Of a stretch of DNA of 12,815 bases, positions 6,412 through 12,815 are shown piece by piece. Each line of letters begins with the position of its first letter. Position 1 is the stretch's first letter. The notes beneath the pieces are model-generated. The model was not told where the DNA came from and searched no databases. It was given only the letters and a program-made list of their open reading frames with translations. The stretch comes from Akkermansiaceae bacterium. Its GTDB lineage: Bacteria; Verrucomicrobiota; Verrucomicrobiia; Verrucomicrobiales; Akkermansiaceae. The translations under genes and the position numbers were made by a program. Location: the NCBI GenBank assembly GCA_023301335.1, contig JALZVA010000133.1, positions 1 to 12,815 on the forward strand. The letters are read 5' to 3'.

Positions 6412-7248
6412 CTATACTCCCACTGGAAGCATGTAGCCAAGTAGCTGACCTAATTTTTTACGTAGGTCTTTACGGTGCACAATCCCATCAATCAGCCCAT
6501 GCGTGAGCATAAACTCTGCGGTCTGGAAGCCTTTAGGTAAGTCTTGGTGGGTGGTTTCCTTCACCACTCGTGGCCCTGCAAATCCGATCATACAGCCAGG
6601 TTCAGCCAGGTTAATATCTCCTATTGTGGCAAACGAAGCAGTCACTCCTCCTGTAGTCGGATGTGTCATCACAGAAATATAAGGAAGCCCTGCTTCACTG
6701 AGGCGAGCAAGCGCACCACAGGTTTTTGCCATTTGCATAAGCGACAGCATGCCCTCCTGCATCCGTGCACCTGACGAGGCTGACACGATGATCACTCCGC
6801 ATTTTTCTTTAATCGCATCCTCTACAGCACGTGTAATTTTTTCCCCAGCCACGGAGCCCATAGATCCAGCAAAAAACTTAAAGTCCATCACCGCAATCAT
6901 CGTAGGGTTCCCATCAATTGTAAGTTTCCCTGTGATCACACAGTCATTCAATTCTGTCTTCTTACGGAGCATCTCGATTTTTTCCTGATACTTGGCAAAT
7001 CCGAGAGGATTTTTAGAAAAGAGGTCTGCATGAGTTTCCACAAATGAACCTTTATCTGCAATATGTGCGATTCGTTCACGAGAATCGATCAAGAAGTGGT
7101 GCTCACAGTTTGAGCAAACCTGTAAATTATCTTTTAGATCTAGTGTGTGGAGCGTCTTCGAACAACTTGGACATTGCACCCATAGATTATCCGGCATTTC
7201 TGACTTCTTGCCAGCTCCTTTTAACTTCGGTCTCTCGAAAATTCCCAT
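6412..7248 (-). CDS. accD: Acetyl-CoA carboxylase carboxyltransferase subunit beta
   Basis: A 278-residue protein of normal length for AccD. The N-terminal zinc ribbon has its four cysteines at 26, 29, 45 and 48 (CPSC, CSNC). The carboxyltransferase fold follows, with SSGARMQEGMLSLMQMAKT, PTTGGVTASFA and GFAGPRVVKET, all characteristic. With AccA it moves the carboxyl group from biotin to acetyl-CoA to make malonyl-CoA, the first step of fatty-acid synthesis. It is followed by holA at 31 bases and preceded by a 97-base gap after comF, which probably contains its promoter. No strong ribosome-binding site is visible. Confidence 0.96.
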   Translation of the reverse strand: MGIFERPKLKGAGKKSEMPDNLWVQCPSCSKTLHTLDLKDNLQVCSNCEHHFLIDSRERIAHIADKGSFVETHADLFSKNPLGFAKYQEKIEMLRKKTELNDCVITGKLTIDGNPTMIAVMDFKFFAGSMGSVAGEKITRAVEDAIKEKCGVIIVSASSGARMQEGMLSLMQMAKTCGALARLSEAGLPYISVMTHPTTGGVTASFATIGDINLAEPGCMIGFAGPRVVKETTHQDLPKGFQTAEFMLTHGLIDGIVHRKDLRKKLGQLLGYMLPVGV

Positions 7249-7345
7249 GGCAGAGCTTGGAGTTAAAATGCCCTCAAGTCTAGCCCGATTTTAGCTTAAA
7301 AATAATTATTTACCCTCTCTTTCCTACGCTTTAGCACCAGATTTA

Positions 7346-8071
7346 TTAACCTCGCATGAATGTAAGCACTGCGATTTCTCCCTTGTAACCCGCTTTCCTC
7401 AAAACCTTTGCACATTCGCTAGCCGTGGAACCAGTCGTCAGAACATCATCAATGATCAAAATAGGTGACGATTTGTCACTCTTTCTACTCTCCCGCACGG
7501 CAAAGCTTCCCTGTAAATTTTTTAGTCGCTTCGCTCTCCCTAGCCTTGCTTGAGAGGAAACCGCCTTTTTACGAACAAGAAAAGAACGCTGCGGTTGTCC
7601 ACTTATCACTGAGAGGTGCTTAGCTAACTCTGCCGCTTGATTAAATCCACGTTTTGCCTTTCTGCTCCAGTGAAGAGGCACAGGGAGAAGCTTCCATTGC
7701 TTCCCTGCTAATCTAGGTTCCTTAAAAAAACACTGAGCCATCACCTCAGCCATCGAAACAGAAAGATGCAGCTCCCTCTTGTACTTTAGATGATGAACCA
7801 ACTCGGTAGCCTCATTAGAACTACGCACGGCAGCGACTGCAAAATCAAAAGCCAACTCAACACCGTGGCAGTTATAACAGCTAAACGCATGCTCTATCAC
7901 TCCCTCGAAAGGTTCTCCACAAACCTCACAAAAAGGCTCATCCACTCGCGCTAGGCCACCTTCACATTCCCCACACAGTGACTCCCTCCCCTTCAGTGAA
8001 GCACTACAAAAAAAACACTGCGGAGGATAACATAATTCCAGAACCTTATTTATCCAACGAAGCACCTTCAT
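7346..8071 (-). CDS. comF: ComF family phosphoribosyltransferase-like protein
   Basis: A 241-residue protein. The N-terminal part has four cysteine pairs, CxxC at 19/22, 33/36, 48/51 and 65/68, as in ComF double zinc ribbons. The C-terminal part is a type-I phosphoribosyltransferase fold with the PRPP-binding motif ILIIDDVLTTGST and the upstream KRGFNQAAELAKHL segment typical of ComF. ComF/GntX proteins are linked to DNA uptake and use of extracellular DNA; the substrate is not known. The start ATG at 8071 has a GGGAAG upstream and lies inside the end of the preceding protease gene (26-base overlap). An in-frame TTG at 8098 is less likely. It is the last gene of a three-gene unit. Confidence 0.88.
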   Translation of the reverse strand: MKVLRWINKVLELCYPPQCFFCSASLKGRESLCGECEGGLARVDEPFCEVCGEPFEGVIEHAFSCYNCHGVELAFDFAVAAVRSSNEATELVHHLKYKRELHLSVSMAEVMAQCFFKEPRLAGKQWKLLPVPLHWSRKAKRGFNQAAELAKHLSVISGQPQRSFLVRKKAVSSQARLGRAKRLKNLQGSFAVRESRKSDKSSPILIIDDVLTTGSTASECAKVLRKAGYKGEIAVLTFMRG

Positions 8072-8993
8072 ACTTCTTCCCAAGATACACAATGGCAACG
8101 AGTAAGCAAATCAATACAGCCAATGGGAATAAGCCACCCTTGACCGTTTTTCCAAAAATTAGAAATGATTCCATCTCAGGATGCAGACGATATAATTTAT
8201 AAAACAACTTATCCATCACTACCCACCCAGTATGTAAGCCTACCCCCAACCACAAACTTCCTGTCACCCAGCGAGTGTAAGAAAAGATCACTCCTATCAC
8301 GAATAAGCTACAAAAACCGCTTATCAAATTTTCGACAGAAAAGAGCACCACTGCAGCATTAAAAAGAAATTCAAACCCCGTATCCCAAGAAGCTACTTCA
8401 ATCTGCGGCCCTCCCCTTCCTGGTTGAGCAAAGTGAACAAAGGCATAAATAAAAGCAGTCCATAAAATCGTCGGCCATAGCTTCAAACTCTGCCCCAGCG
8501 TCCTCTGTATCACCCCACGAAATACAAGCTCTTCCACCAAACTTAGCAGTAATACTGGCACTATCAGCGAGAGTAATAGCTTCGGAAGATTCACCCCTGA
8601 TTTCGCCACGTAGTAGTCCAGCCAATCCCCTACAACTAAAATACACACCACACTTAGCACGGCAAACACCATCCCTAGTCCTGCATCTCTAAAAGCGTGT
8701 GGGCGCTTCAACCCTAACGGAAGTCTCTTTCCCTTTTCCTTCCCTCTTTTAATCCATAACACCAATGGGTAAATAAGCACTAGAGCTGAGAATAATAAGG
8801 CACGCTTAAAAAAACGAAAAAACTTCGTATCTTCGCATTTTTCCCCCAGCCACTCAATAGCAGCAGCACAGTCATTAGAGGCGACATGCTCACCTAACTG
8901 CTTCCCCCAATTAAAAATAAGAGGCGAAATCAAGGCTGCAGCAAAAAAACTAACAGCAAGATAAAGAAGAATTTTATATAAGTCTTTCTTCAT
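8046..8993 (-). CDS. CPBP (CAAX-type) family intramembrane metalloprotease
   Basis: A 315-residue multi-pass membrane protein with the CPBP/Abi catalytic signatures in order: EELVFRG (Glu154, Glu155, Arg159), a helix ending in His187 (FIYAFVHFAQ), and a later GVGLHTGWVV with His254. These are the glutamate and histidine residues that form the active site in Rce1-like proteases. Bacterial members process or sequester membrane proteins, and some protect against self-made bacteriocins; the substrate here is unknown. Two membrane helices precede a basic cytoplasmic loop at about 82-101. It lies 16 bases after the upstream unknown gene and overlaps comF by 26 bases, so the three are probably co-transcribed. 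Confidence 0.85.
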   Translation of the reverse strand: MKKDLYKILLYLAVSFFAAALISPLIFNWGKQLGEHVASNDCAAAIEWLGEKCEDTKFFRFFKRALLFSALVLIYPLVLWIKRGKEKGKRLPLGLKRPHAFRDAGLGMVFAVLSVVCILVVGDWLDYYVAKSGVNLPKLLLSLIVPVLLLSLVEELVFRGVIQRTLGQSLKLWPTILWTAFIYAFVHFAQPGRGGPQIEVASWDTGFEFLFNAAVVLFSVENLISGFCSLFVIGVIFSYTRWVTGSLWLGVGLHTGWVVMDKLFYKLYRLHPEMESFLIFGKTVKGGLFPLAVLICLLVAIVYLGKKYEGASLDK

Positions 8994-9009
8994 ACGAGCT
9001 TCTAAAGAA

Positions 9010-9309
9010 TCACTCTTCCTTCTCTTTTTCTAAAAATTTATCAATCGCCTCAACCATTTCAAAGGGAACACGACGGCGTTGGTACTTTCTCCACAAAATA
9101 TCTCTCAAGGTCTCCCACATCTCTGTGCTAACCTCCTCCACATCATACCAGACCACTTCATCAGTTCTCCCAACCTTATAGCTCCAAATAAAACGCCACG
9201 CTTCACCATGATGAATCGCCCGGTAATTAATCGCTTCACCATCTGCATCAGTATCACGCCACTCGTGTTTCTGCTTCCCTAATTTATTCTGCTTATTCTG
9301 GCGAGCCAT
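9010..9309 (-). CDS. Conserved-looking hypothetical protein, small and soluble
   Basis: A 99-residue protein I do not recognise. The N-terminus is basic and Gln/Asn-rich (ARQNKQNKLGKQKHEWR). The body is rich in Trp, Tyr and Arg (AWRFIWSYKVGR, VVWYDVEEVS, ILWRKYQRRRVPFE) and the end is an acidic and Lys-rich helix. There is no signal peptide and no membrane segment. The alternation of aromatic and charged residues and a good AAGGG ribosome-binding site 8 bases before the ATG support a real gene. It is first in an apparent operon with the CPBP protease and comF. The positively charged start could bind nucleic acid, but this is only a guess. Confidence 0.65.
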   Translation of the reverse strand: MARQNKQNKLGKQKHEWRDTDADGEAINYRAIHHGEAWRFIWSYKVGRTDEVVWYDVEEVSTEMWETLRDILWRKYQRRRVPFEMVEAIDKFLEKEKEE

Positions 9310-9357
9310 TGCAGCACCCTTTCACGCAATACAGAAAAATTCAACGGTAAAAGAAAC

Positions 9358-9413
9358 CGATCTTAAAGAGAGTGCGTTTTAGTGCTCCTACTAAAGAGTA
9401 ACGCTTAAGATCG
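9358..9413. repeat. Bulged long palindrome, REP-like hairpin candidate
   Basis: CGATCTTAA (9358-9366) pairs perfectly with TTAAGATCG (9405-9413). Inside lie GCGT (9374-9377) with ACGC (9401-9404), and TTTAGT (9378-9383) with ACTAAA (9390-9395), around a 6-base loop. The stem is broken by a 7-base bulge on one side (9367-9373) and a 5-base bulge on the other (9396-9400). Nineteen pairs in total. It sits 30 bases beyond the 3' end of the RAYT transposase remnant, the kind of place where REP hairpins mobilised by such enzymes occur, and about 50 bases upstream of the 9010-9309 gene. No long T-run follows on either strand, so it is not a standard terminator. A 5'-leader regulatory hairpin is the alternative. 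Confidence 0.5.
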
Positions 9414-9442
9414 CTTACTCTCACAGCAAATGTCTATACTTT

Positions 9443-9674
9443 TTAGACCCTAAACACATCTTTTGCTAAATTACGTATACAATGCAGCTCAGCACCTTTT
9501 CCTCGCCCCTGTTTCGCGCGCTTCATACCTTCCCATTCGAACTTCTAGCGCCTTAAAGAAATCATTCACAAACTCCTCACTTCCTATCACCAAAATATCG
9601 GTAAAATAGCGTATCTTACAGCGTAATGCCTCACCCCAAGAAAGCTCCCTTCCTGAAGATAAAATTCCTTCTAC
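9443..9674 (-). pseudogene. Remnant of REP-associated tyrosine transposase (RAYT, Y1/IS200-like), 3' end only
   Basis: Conceptual translation of the minus strand gives two segments in different frames that together match the C-terminal end of RAYT transposases. The first (9674 to about 9497) reads ELSWGEALRCKIRYFTD, then VIGSEEFVNDFF and ETGARK, and hits a stop at 9491-9489. The second, one frame over, reads GAELHCIRNLAKDV and ends in TAA at 9445-9443. This corresponds to the family run RCRVRYFxDGxVLGSxxFV...GAR...GxLCTLRDLR from memory. The N-terminal catalytic domain with the HUH motif and tyrosine is absent; an in-frame TAG lies just upstream (9677-9675), and 9675-9777 holds nothing I can recognise. 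The gene is truncated and frameshifted, hence inactive. It supports a verrucomicrobial origin by family resemblance. Confidence 0.78.
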
Positions 9675-9777
9675 CTACTAGTTACACTTTAGGCTGATGC
9701 GCACTATATTCCCTATGGCATCGCAGGGATTGGCCCAGCTGTGAATAACGATTTTTTTTAGCCTTAACTTTTCACTA

Positions 9778-10047
9778 TTAATCTACATATCCACCATCTT
9801 TTTTCTTACCTCTAAAAAAAAGATCAACTAAATTACACACATCCTGAGTAGTACAATCCTTTCCAAAGCATATATCATATTCAAAGCCTAATTCTTCATC
9901 TCTAGGTTCCCGGTTAACTAAAAAATGATACACATTTACCTGATTGTTAAGAAAATCATCAAACTCGTCATGTAGGTTAAAATCATCTATCCTCAACATG
10001 AGACCTCGAGTGACGCATTTAAAAATTTGATAATTTTTACTACCCAT
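9778..10047 (-). CDS. AT-rich hypothetical protein, orphan
   Basis: An 89-residue acidic, soluble protein with no family that I recognise. It contains FNLHDEFDDFLNN, VYHFLVNREPRDEELGFEYD and two cysteines in CFGKDCTTQDVCNLVDLFF. No signal peptide or membrane segment. Base composition is clearly more AT-rich than in the neighbouring genes, codons follow that bias, and there is no ribosome-binding site before the ATG. A TTGACA at 10106-10101 could be a -35 element, but no good -10 follows. It sits exactly where the missing 5' part of the RAYT remnant would have been, suggesting recent insertion or acquisition. The size and acidity would fit an immunity or antidote-like protein, but that is speculation. 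Confidence 0.5.
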   Translation of the reverse strand: MGSKNYQIFKCVTRGLMLRIDDFNLHDEFDDFLNNQVNVYHFLVNREPRDEELGFEYDICFGKDCTTQDVCNLVDLFFRGKKKDGGYVD

Positions 10048-10287
10048 TGTTTATAGTAAATGTAATAAGTCTGCGCTAAATTTTCATATTGGTAAGTAAT
10101 TGTCAAAATAAAGTAAAACATAACACAATTATTTTATAATAATCGTTAAGCTGAAACTTAAAAAACCTGAAGACAACACCCTTCGATGTCATCATTCAAT
10201 GGCTCAACACCCCAGAAAATTCGTACTCTCTTTTTTCTTCACAGGTTAAGTAAGTTTTTCTACGATCTGCCTACAATATAAAAAATT

Positions 10288-11634
10288 ATGAAAGAATTCT
10301 GTGATATCGATTGCTTTATGAAGGGGCTAGAACGCCGTAACCCAGCTGAACCAAATTTCCACCAAGCTGTCCACGAAGTCGTGGAGAGTGTCATGCCTCT
10401 TATTTTGGATAATAAAAAATACCAAGATGCTGCCATCCTTGAGCGGATGACAGAGCCTGACAGAATCATCACCTTCCGAGTTACTTGGATGGATGACGAA
10501 GGAAATACAAGAGCTAACCGTGCATGGCGCGTCCAGTTCAATAACAGCATTGGGCCCTACAAAGGTGGGCTCCGTTTTCACAAGAACGTTGACCTAGACA
10601 CATTAAAGTTTCTCGGCTTTGAACAGACTTTTAAGAACAGCTTAACAGGCCTTCCTATGGGCGGTGCGAAGGGTGGATCAAACTTTAACCCAAAGGGTAA
10701 AAGTGATGCTGAGGTAATGCGTTTCTGTCATGCTATGATGATTGAACTGCAACGCCATATTGGTGAAGACACGGATGTCCCTGCTGGTGATATCGGTGTG
10801 GGGGCACGTGAACTCGGGTATTTATTCGGGCAGTATAAGAGACTCAACAACCGCTTTGCTGGGGTGATGACTGGTAAAGGCTTGTCCTTTGGAGGGAGTG
10901 CCGGCAGAAAAGAAGCCACTGGGTATGGAGCCGTTTATTTCTACAAAGAAATGTTAGAGCACTTAGGAGACTCTCCTGAAGGAAAGACAGCTCTTATTTC
11001 AGGATCAGGAAATGTAGCTCTCTACGCTATTGAGAAACTCAATGCTCTCGGAGCTAAGGTCGTCACTGTTTCTGACTCATCTGGCTTCATTCATGATAAA
11101 GATGGGATCAGCCCGGAAAAACTTGAATGGCTTAAAGACCTCAAAGAGGTTCGACGTGGACGTATCTCTGAGTATGCCGAGCACTTCGGCTGTGACTACC
11201 ATGAAGGCCAACGCCCATGGGCTGTCCCTGCAGATGCAGCCTTCCCATGTGCCACACAAAACGAAATCGATGCCTCAGATGCTGCTAATCTCGTGAAAAA
11301 TGGTGTCAAAGCCGTAGTTGAAGGAGCTAACATGCCTACGACAGCAGACGCTGTCGCTATCCTGCAAAAGGATTCTGTGCTCTTTGCTCCAGCGAAAGCT
11401 GCTAACGCGGGTGGAGTTGCTGTATCAGGACTTGAGCAAAGTCAAAATGCTCTACGTATCGCTTGGAGTGCTGAAGAGGTAGAAGAGAAGCTTAAGAACA
11501 TCATGGCAAGTATTCACACACAGTGTCTCGAACAAGCACCAGATCCATCTGGCACACCTAACTATCTTGCCGGCTCCAACCGTGCAGGGTTTATTAAGGT
11601 TGCCGATGCCATGCTTGCCTACGGCGCTATTTAA
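10288..11634 (+). CDS. gdhA: NADP-type glutamate dehydrogenase (hexameric class)
   Basis: A 448-residue protein, the normal length for the small hexameric glutamate dehydrogenases that join ammonium to 2-oxoglutarate, usually with NADPH. Family landmarks include RNPAEPNFHQAV at the N-terminus, PMGGAKGG with the active-site Lys128, PAGDIGVGARELGYLFGQY with the catalytic Asp168, and GSGNVALYAIEKL, the dinucleotide-binding loop. The usual GGGKGGSDFDP motif is altered to GGAKGGSNFNP. The start gives about 14 residues before the RNP motif, as in E. coli GdhA, but no Shine-Dalgarno sequence precedes it. TACAAT at 10272-10277 could be a -10 for a nearly leaderless mRNA, although no good -35 is present. 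The 240 bases upstream are AT-rich, with a TATAAT at 10135-10140, and hold no recognisable gene. A strong terminator follows the stop. Confidence 0.94.
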   Translation: MKEFCDIDCFMKGLERRNPAEPNFHQAVHEVVESVMPLILDNKKYQDAAILERMTEPDRIITFRVTWMDDEGNTRANRAWRVQFNNSIGPYKGGLRFHKNVDLDTLKFLGFEQTFKNSLTGLPMGGAKGGSNFNPKGKSDAEVMRFCHAMMIELQRHIGEDTDVPAGDIGVGARELGYLFGQYKRLNNRFAGVMTGKGLSFGGSAGRKEATGYGAVYFYKEMLEHLGDSPEGKTALISGSGNVALYAIEKLNALGAKVVTVSDSSGFIHDKDGISPEKLEWLKDLKEVRRGRISEYAEHFGCDYHEGQRPWAVPADAAFPCATQNEIDASDAANLVKNGVKAVVEGANMPTTADAVAILQKDSVLFAPAKAANAGGVAVSGLEQSQNALRIAWSAEEVEEKLKNIMASIHTQCLEQAPDPSGTPNYLAGSNRAGFIKVADAMLAYGAI

Positions 11635-11650
11635 TCAACTTCCACAGGAG

Positions 11651-11695
11651 CCATTCCTCATTGAGTCTCTCTAATGAGGAATGGTGTTCCTTTTT
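11651..11695 (+). terminator. Rho-independent terminator of gdhA
   Basis: Arms 11651-11662 and 11673-11684 form a perfect 12-bp stem (CCATTCCTCATT with its complement) around a 10-base loop, followed six bases later by TTTTT at 11691-11695. It begins 16 bases past the gdhA stop. No T-run follows on the minus strand, so folC is probably ended elsewhere or only partly here. Confidence 0.8.
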
Positions 11696-11702
11696 AAAAT
11701 AC

Positions 11703-12815
11703 TTACTGGCTACTGGATTGGTAGCCTTCTCCCTCAAGCATCGCCTTCACCTCTCCTACTAAGAAGAGTGAGCCTGCTATGAGCACTGGCTCTTTTGTTT
11801 CCTTAGCCCACTGCCAAGCTTCTTTTAAATCCTTGGCGGCTCTTACCTCAATTCCTTTTTCGATACTTTCAAGTAACCTATCCGTAGATAACGCGCGAGG
11901 TGAACTGATCGGGGTAAAGATCACCTCTTGAATAATTTCAGAGAAACAACTCAGCACCCCCTTTACATCTTTCTCCTCCACAGCTCCAAAAATCAGTACG
12001 GCTTTCCTCTCTTGAAATGATTCCTTCCACGTCTCTACTAGCGCATTCGCTGCCTGTGGGTTATGCGCTCCATCCAAGACGATCGGATAGGTATCATCTC
12101 CAACATTTTCAAAACGCCCCGGCCACTTTACATGCTCTAGGCATTCTTTCACAGTGTCATACGTGAGGTGTAAGCCGACCTCATGCACAGCATGCACGGC
12201 GACATTGGCATTATACTTCTGATGTGGCCCAGGGATACCCACCGAATAGCCCACTAAAGGCTCTTCGATCATTGTGATTGGGCAGCGGCGCATGTTCGCC
12301 TCTTCCTCTAACACTTGTTTCACCTCCTCTGCTTGCCCTGCACAGATCACAGGCACTCCCTCTACCATGATCCCCGCTTTTTCCATCGCGATTTCCTCTA
12401 AACTGTCTCCCAAATACTCCGAATGATCCATCCCAATTGGAGTGATCACACACACATCAGCAGGCACGGCAGTGGTCGCGTCTAAACGTCCCCCCATCCC
12501 AGTTTCTAACACAATATATTCTGCCCCTTGATCTTTAAAATAGCGCATCGCTAACGCTAAGGTCAGCTCAAAAAAAGTCGGGTGGGTCGCCATGCCCTCA
12601 GCCAAATGTCTAAGCTTTGTCAAATACAGCGCACATTCCTCTTCCGAGATCATCATGCTATTGACTCTGATACGCTCACGAAAATCTACGAGATGAGGCG
12701 AGGTGAATAGTGCAGAGCGATGCCCAGCTCCACGGATCAGCATCTCCATCATTGCACAGACAGAGCCCTTTCCGTTAGTTCCCGCTACATGTAACACCTT
12801 CGTGCCGTAAGCGGG
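11703..12815 (-). CDS. folC: Folylpolyglutamate synthase/dihydrofolate synthase, N-terminus outside window
   Basis: The frame is open from the right edge (12815) to TAA at 11705-11703, giving 370 visible residues. It is a Mur-ligase-like ATP-dependent enzyme that adds glutamate to dihydropteroate and to folates. Seen in order: the P-loop GTNGKGS close to the visible start, TSPHLVDFRERIRVN, LETGMGGRLDATT, PIGMDHSEYLG, EKAGIM and, in the C-terminal domain, LDGAHNPQAA. The family is usually about 420 residues, so roughly the first 45 are missing beyond the window. An internal GTG at 12797 could be mistaken for a start, but the frame and the family resemblance continue upstream of it (PAYGTK). 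It converges with gdhA, with 68 bases between their stop codons. Confidence 0.93.
   Translation of the reverse strand, partial: PAYGTKVLHVAGTNGKGSVCAMMEMLIRGAGHRSALFTSPHLVDFRERIRVNSMMISEEECALYLTKLRHLAEGMATHPTFFELTLALAMRYFKDQGAEYIVLETGMGGRLDATTAVPADVCVITPIGMDHSEYLGDSLEEIAMEKAGIMVEGVPVICAGQAEEVKQVLEEEANMRRCPITMIEEPLVGYSVGIPGPHQKYNANVAVHAVHEVGLHLTYDTVKECLEHVKWPGRFENVGDDTYPIVLDGAHNPQAANALVETWKESFQERKAVLIFGAVEEKDVKGVLSCFSEIIQEVIFTPISSPRALSTDRLLESIEKGIEVRAAKDLKEAWQWAKETKEPVLIAGSLFLVGEVKAMLEGEGYQSSSQ

Noticed and set aside
7300..7311. Perfect 12-base palindrome AAATAATTATTT before accD
   Set aside because: Only A and T in an AT-rich gap, so chance is likely; it does not match an operator that I can name.
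8398..8646. 82-codon minus-strand frame inside the CPBP protease gene
   Set aside because: Same strand but shifted frame within a gene whose catalytic motifs fix the true frame.
9681..9780. Weak inverted repeats (TCCCT/AGGGA, GATGC/GCATC) and a T8 run downstream of the 9778-10047 gene
   Set aside because: Stems are only 5 bp, and the T8 run is not placed after a stem on either strand, so no terminator is called.
10199..10249. 16-codon plus-strand frame upstream of gdhA, possible leader peptide
   Set aside because: No ribosome-binding site, no run of a regulatory amino acid and no attenuator hairpin between it and gdhA.
10260..10581. Two minus-strand frames opposite the gdhA start
   Set aside because: Antisense to conserved GdhA sequence; no ribosome-binding site and no recognisable motif.
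1..12815. CRISPR array, tRNA, rRNA, intact insertion sequence, attachment site
   Set aside because: No regularly spaced repeats, no cloverleaf with a CCA end, no rRNA-like stretch and no intact transposase or paired direct repeats were seen on either strand.

Overview
This window looks like ordinary chromosome from a Gram-negative bacterium, most likely a member of the Verrucomicrobiota. That assignment is an inference. It rests on the degenerate REP-associated transposase at 9443-9674, whose C-terminal region resembles copies I associate with that phylum, on an ExbB/ExbD/TonB-like energy operon that implies an outer membrane, and on moderate GC content. No rRNA, tRNA, CRISPR array or intact mobile element is visible. 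Almost everything is on the minus strand; only the msrB fragment at the left edge and gdhA are on the plus strand.

Layout, left to right. (1) 1-240: the 3' end of msrB (methionine sulfoxide reductase B), plus strand. (2) 272-2371: a minus-strand operon read exbB, exbD, TonB-like protein, small membrane zinc-ribbon protein, with every junction an ATGA start/stop overlap. (3) 2524-4571: a glutamate/aspartate-type cation symporter overlapping trpF by 4 bases. (4) 4572-4908: a non-coding gap with back-to-back promoters, a predicted plus-strand structured RNA, and terminators. (5) 4909-7248: accD, holA and a half-length TSUP (TauE/SafE-like) membrane protein, with holA and the TSUP gene overlapping by 4 bases. 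(6) 7346-9309: an unrecognised 99-residue protein, a CPBP (CAAX-type) membrane protease and comF, probably one operon. (7) 9310-10287: the accessory part, holding a bulged hairpin, the RAYT pseudogene and an AT-rich orphan gene. (8) 10288-11634: gdhA on the plus strand with its own terminator. (9) 11703-12815: folC, running off the right edge without its N-terminus.

Functionally the region mixes housekeeping enzymes (fatty-acid initiation, folate polyglutamylation, tryptophan synthesis, replication clamp loading, DNA uptake) with nitrogen and amino-acid handling (gdhA and the acidic amino-acid symporter) and envelope energy coupling (Exb/TonB). folC, accD and trpF, which cluster tightly in many bacteria, are all present on one strand but kilobases apart.

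The most interesting non-ordinary signals are the candidate plus-strand small RNA at about 4733-4851, and the transposase remnant with a nearby bulged palindrome at 9358-9674. I did not find a convincing new multi-gene system.
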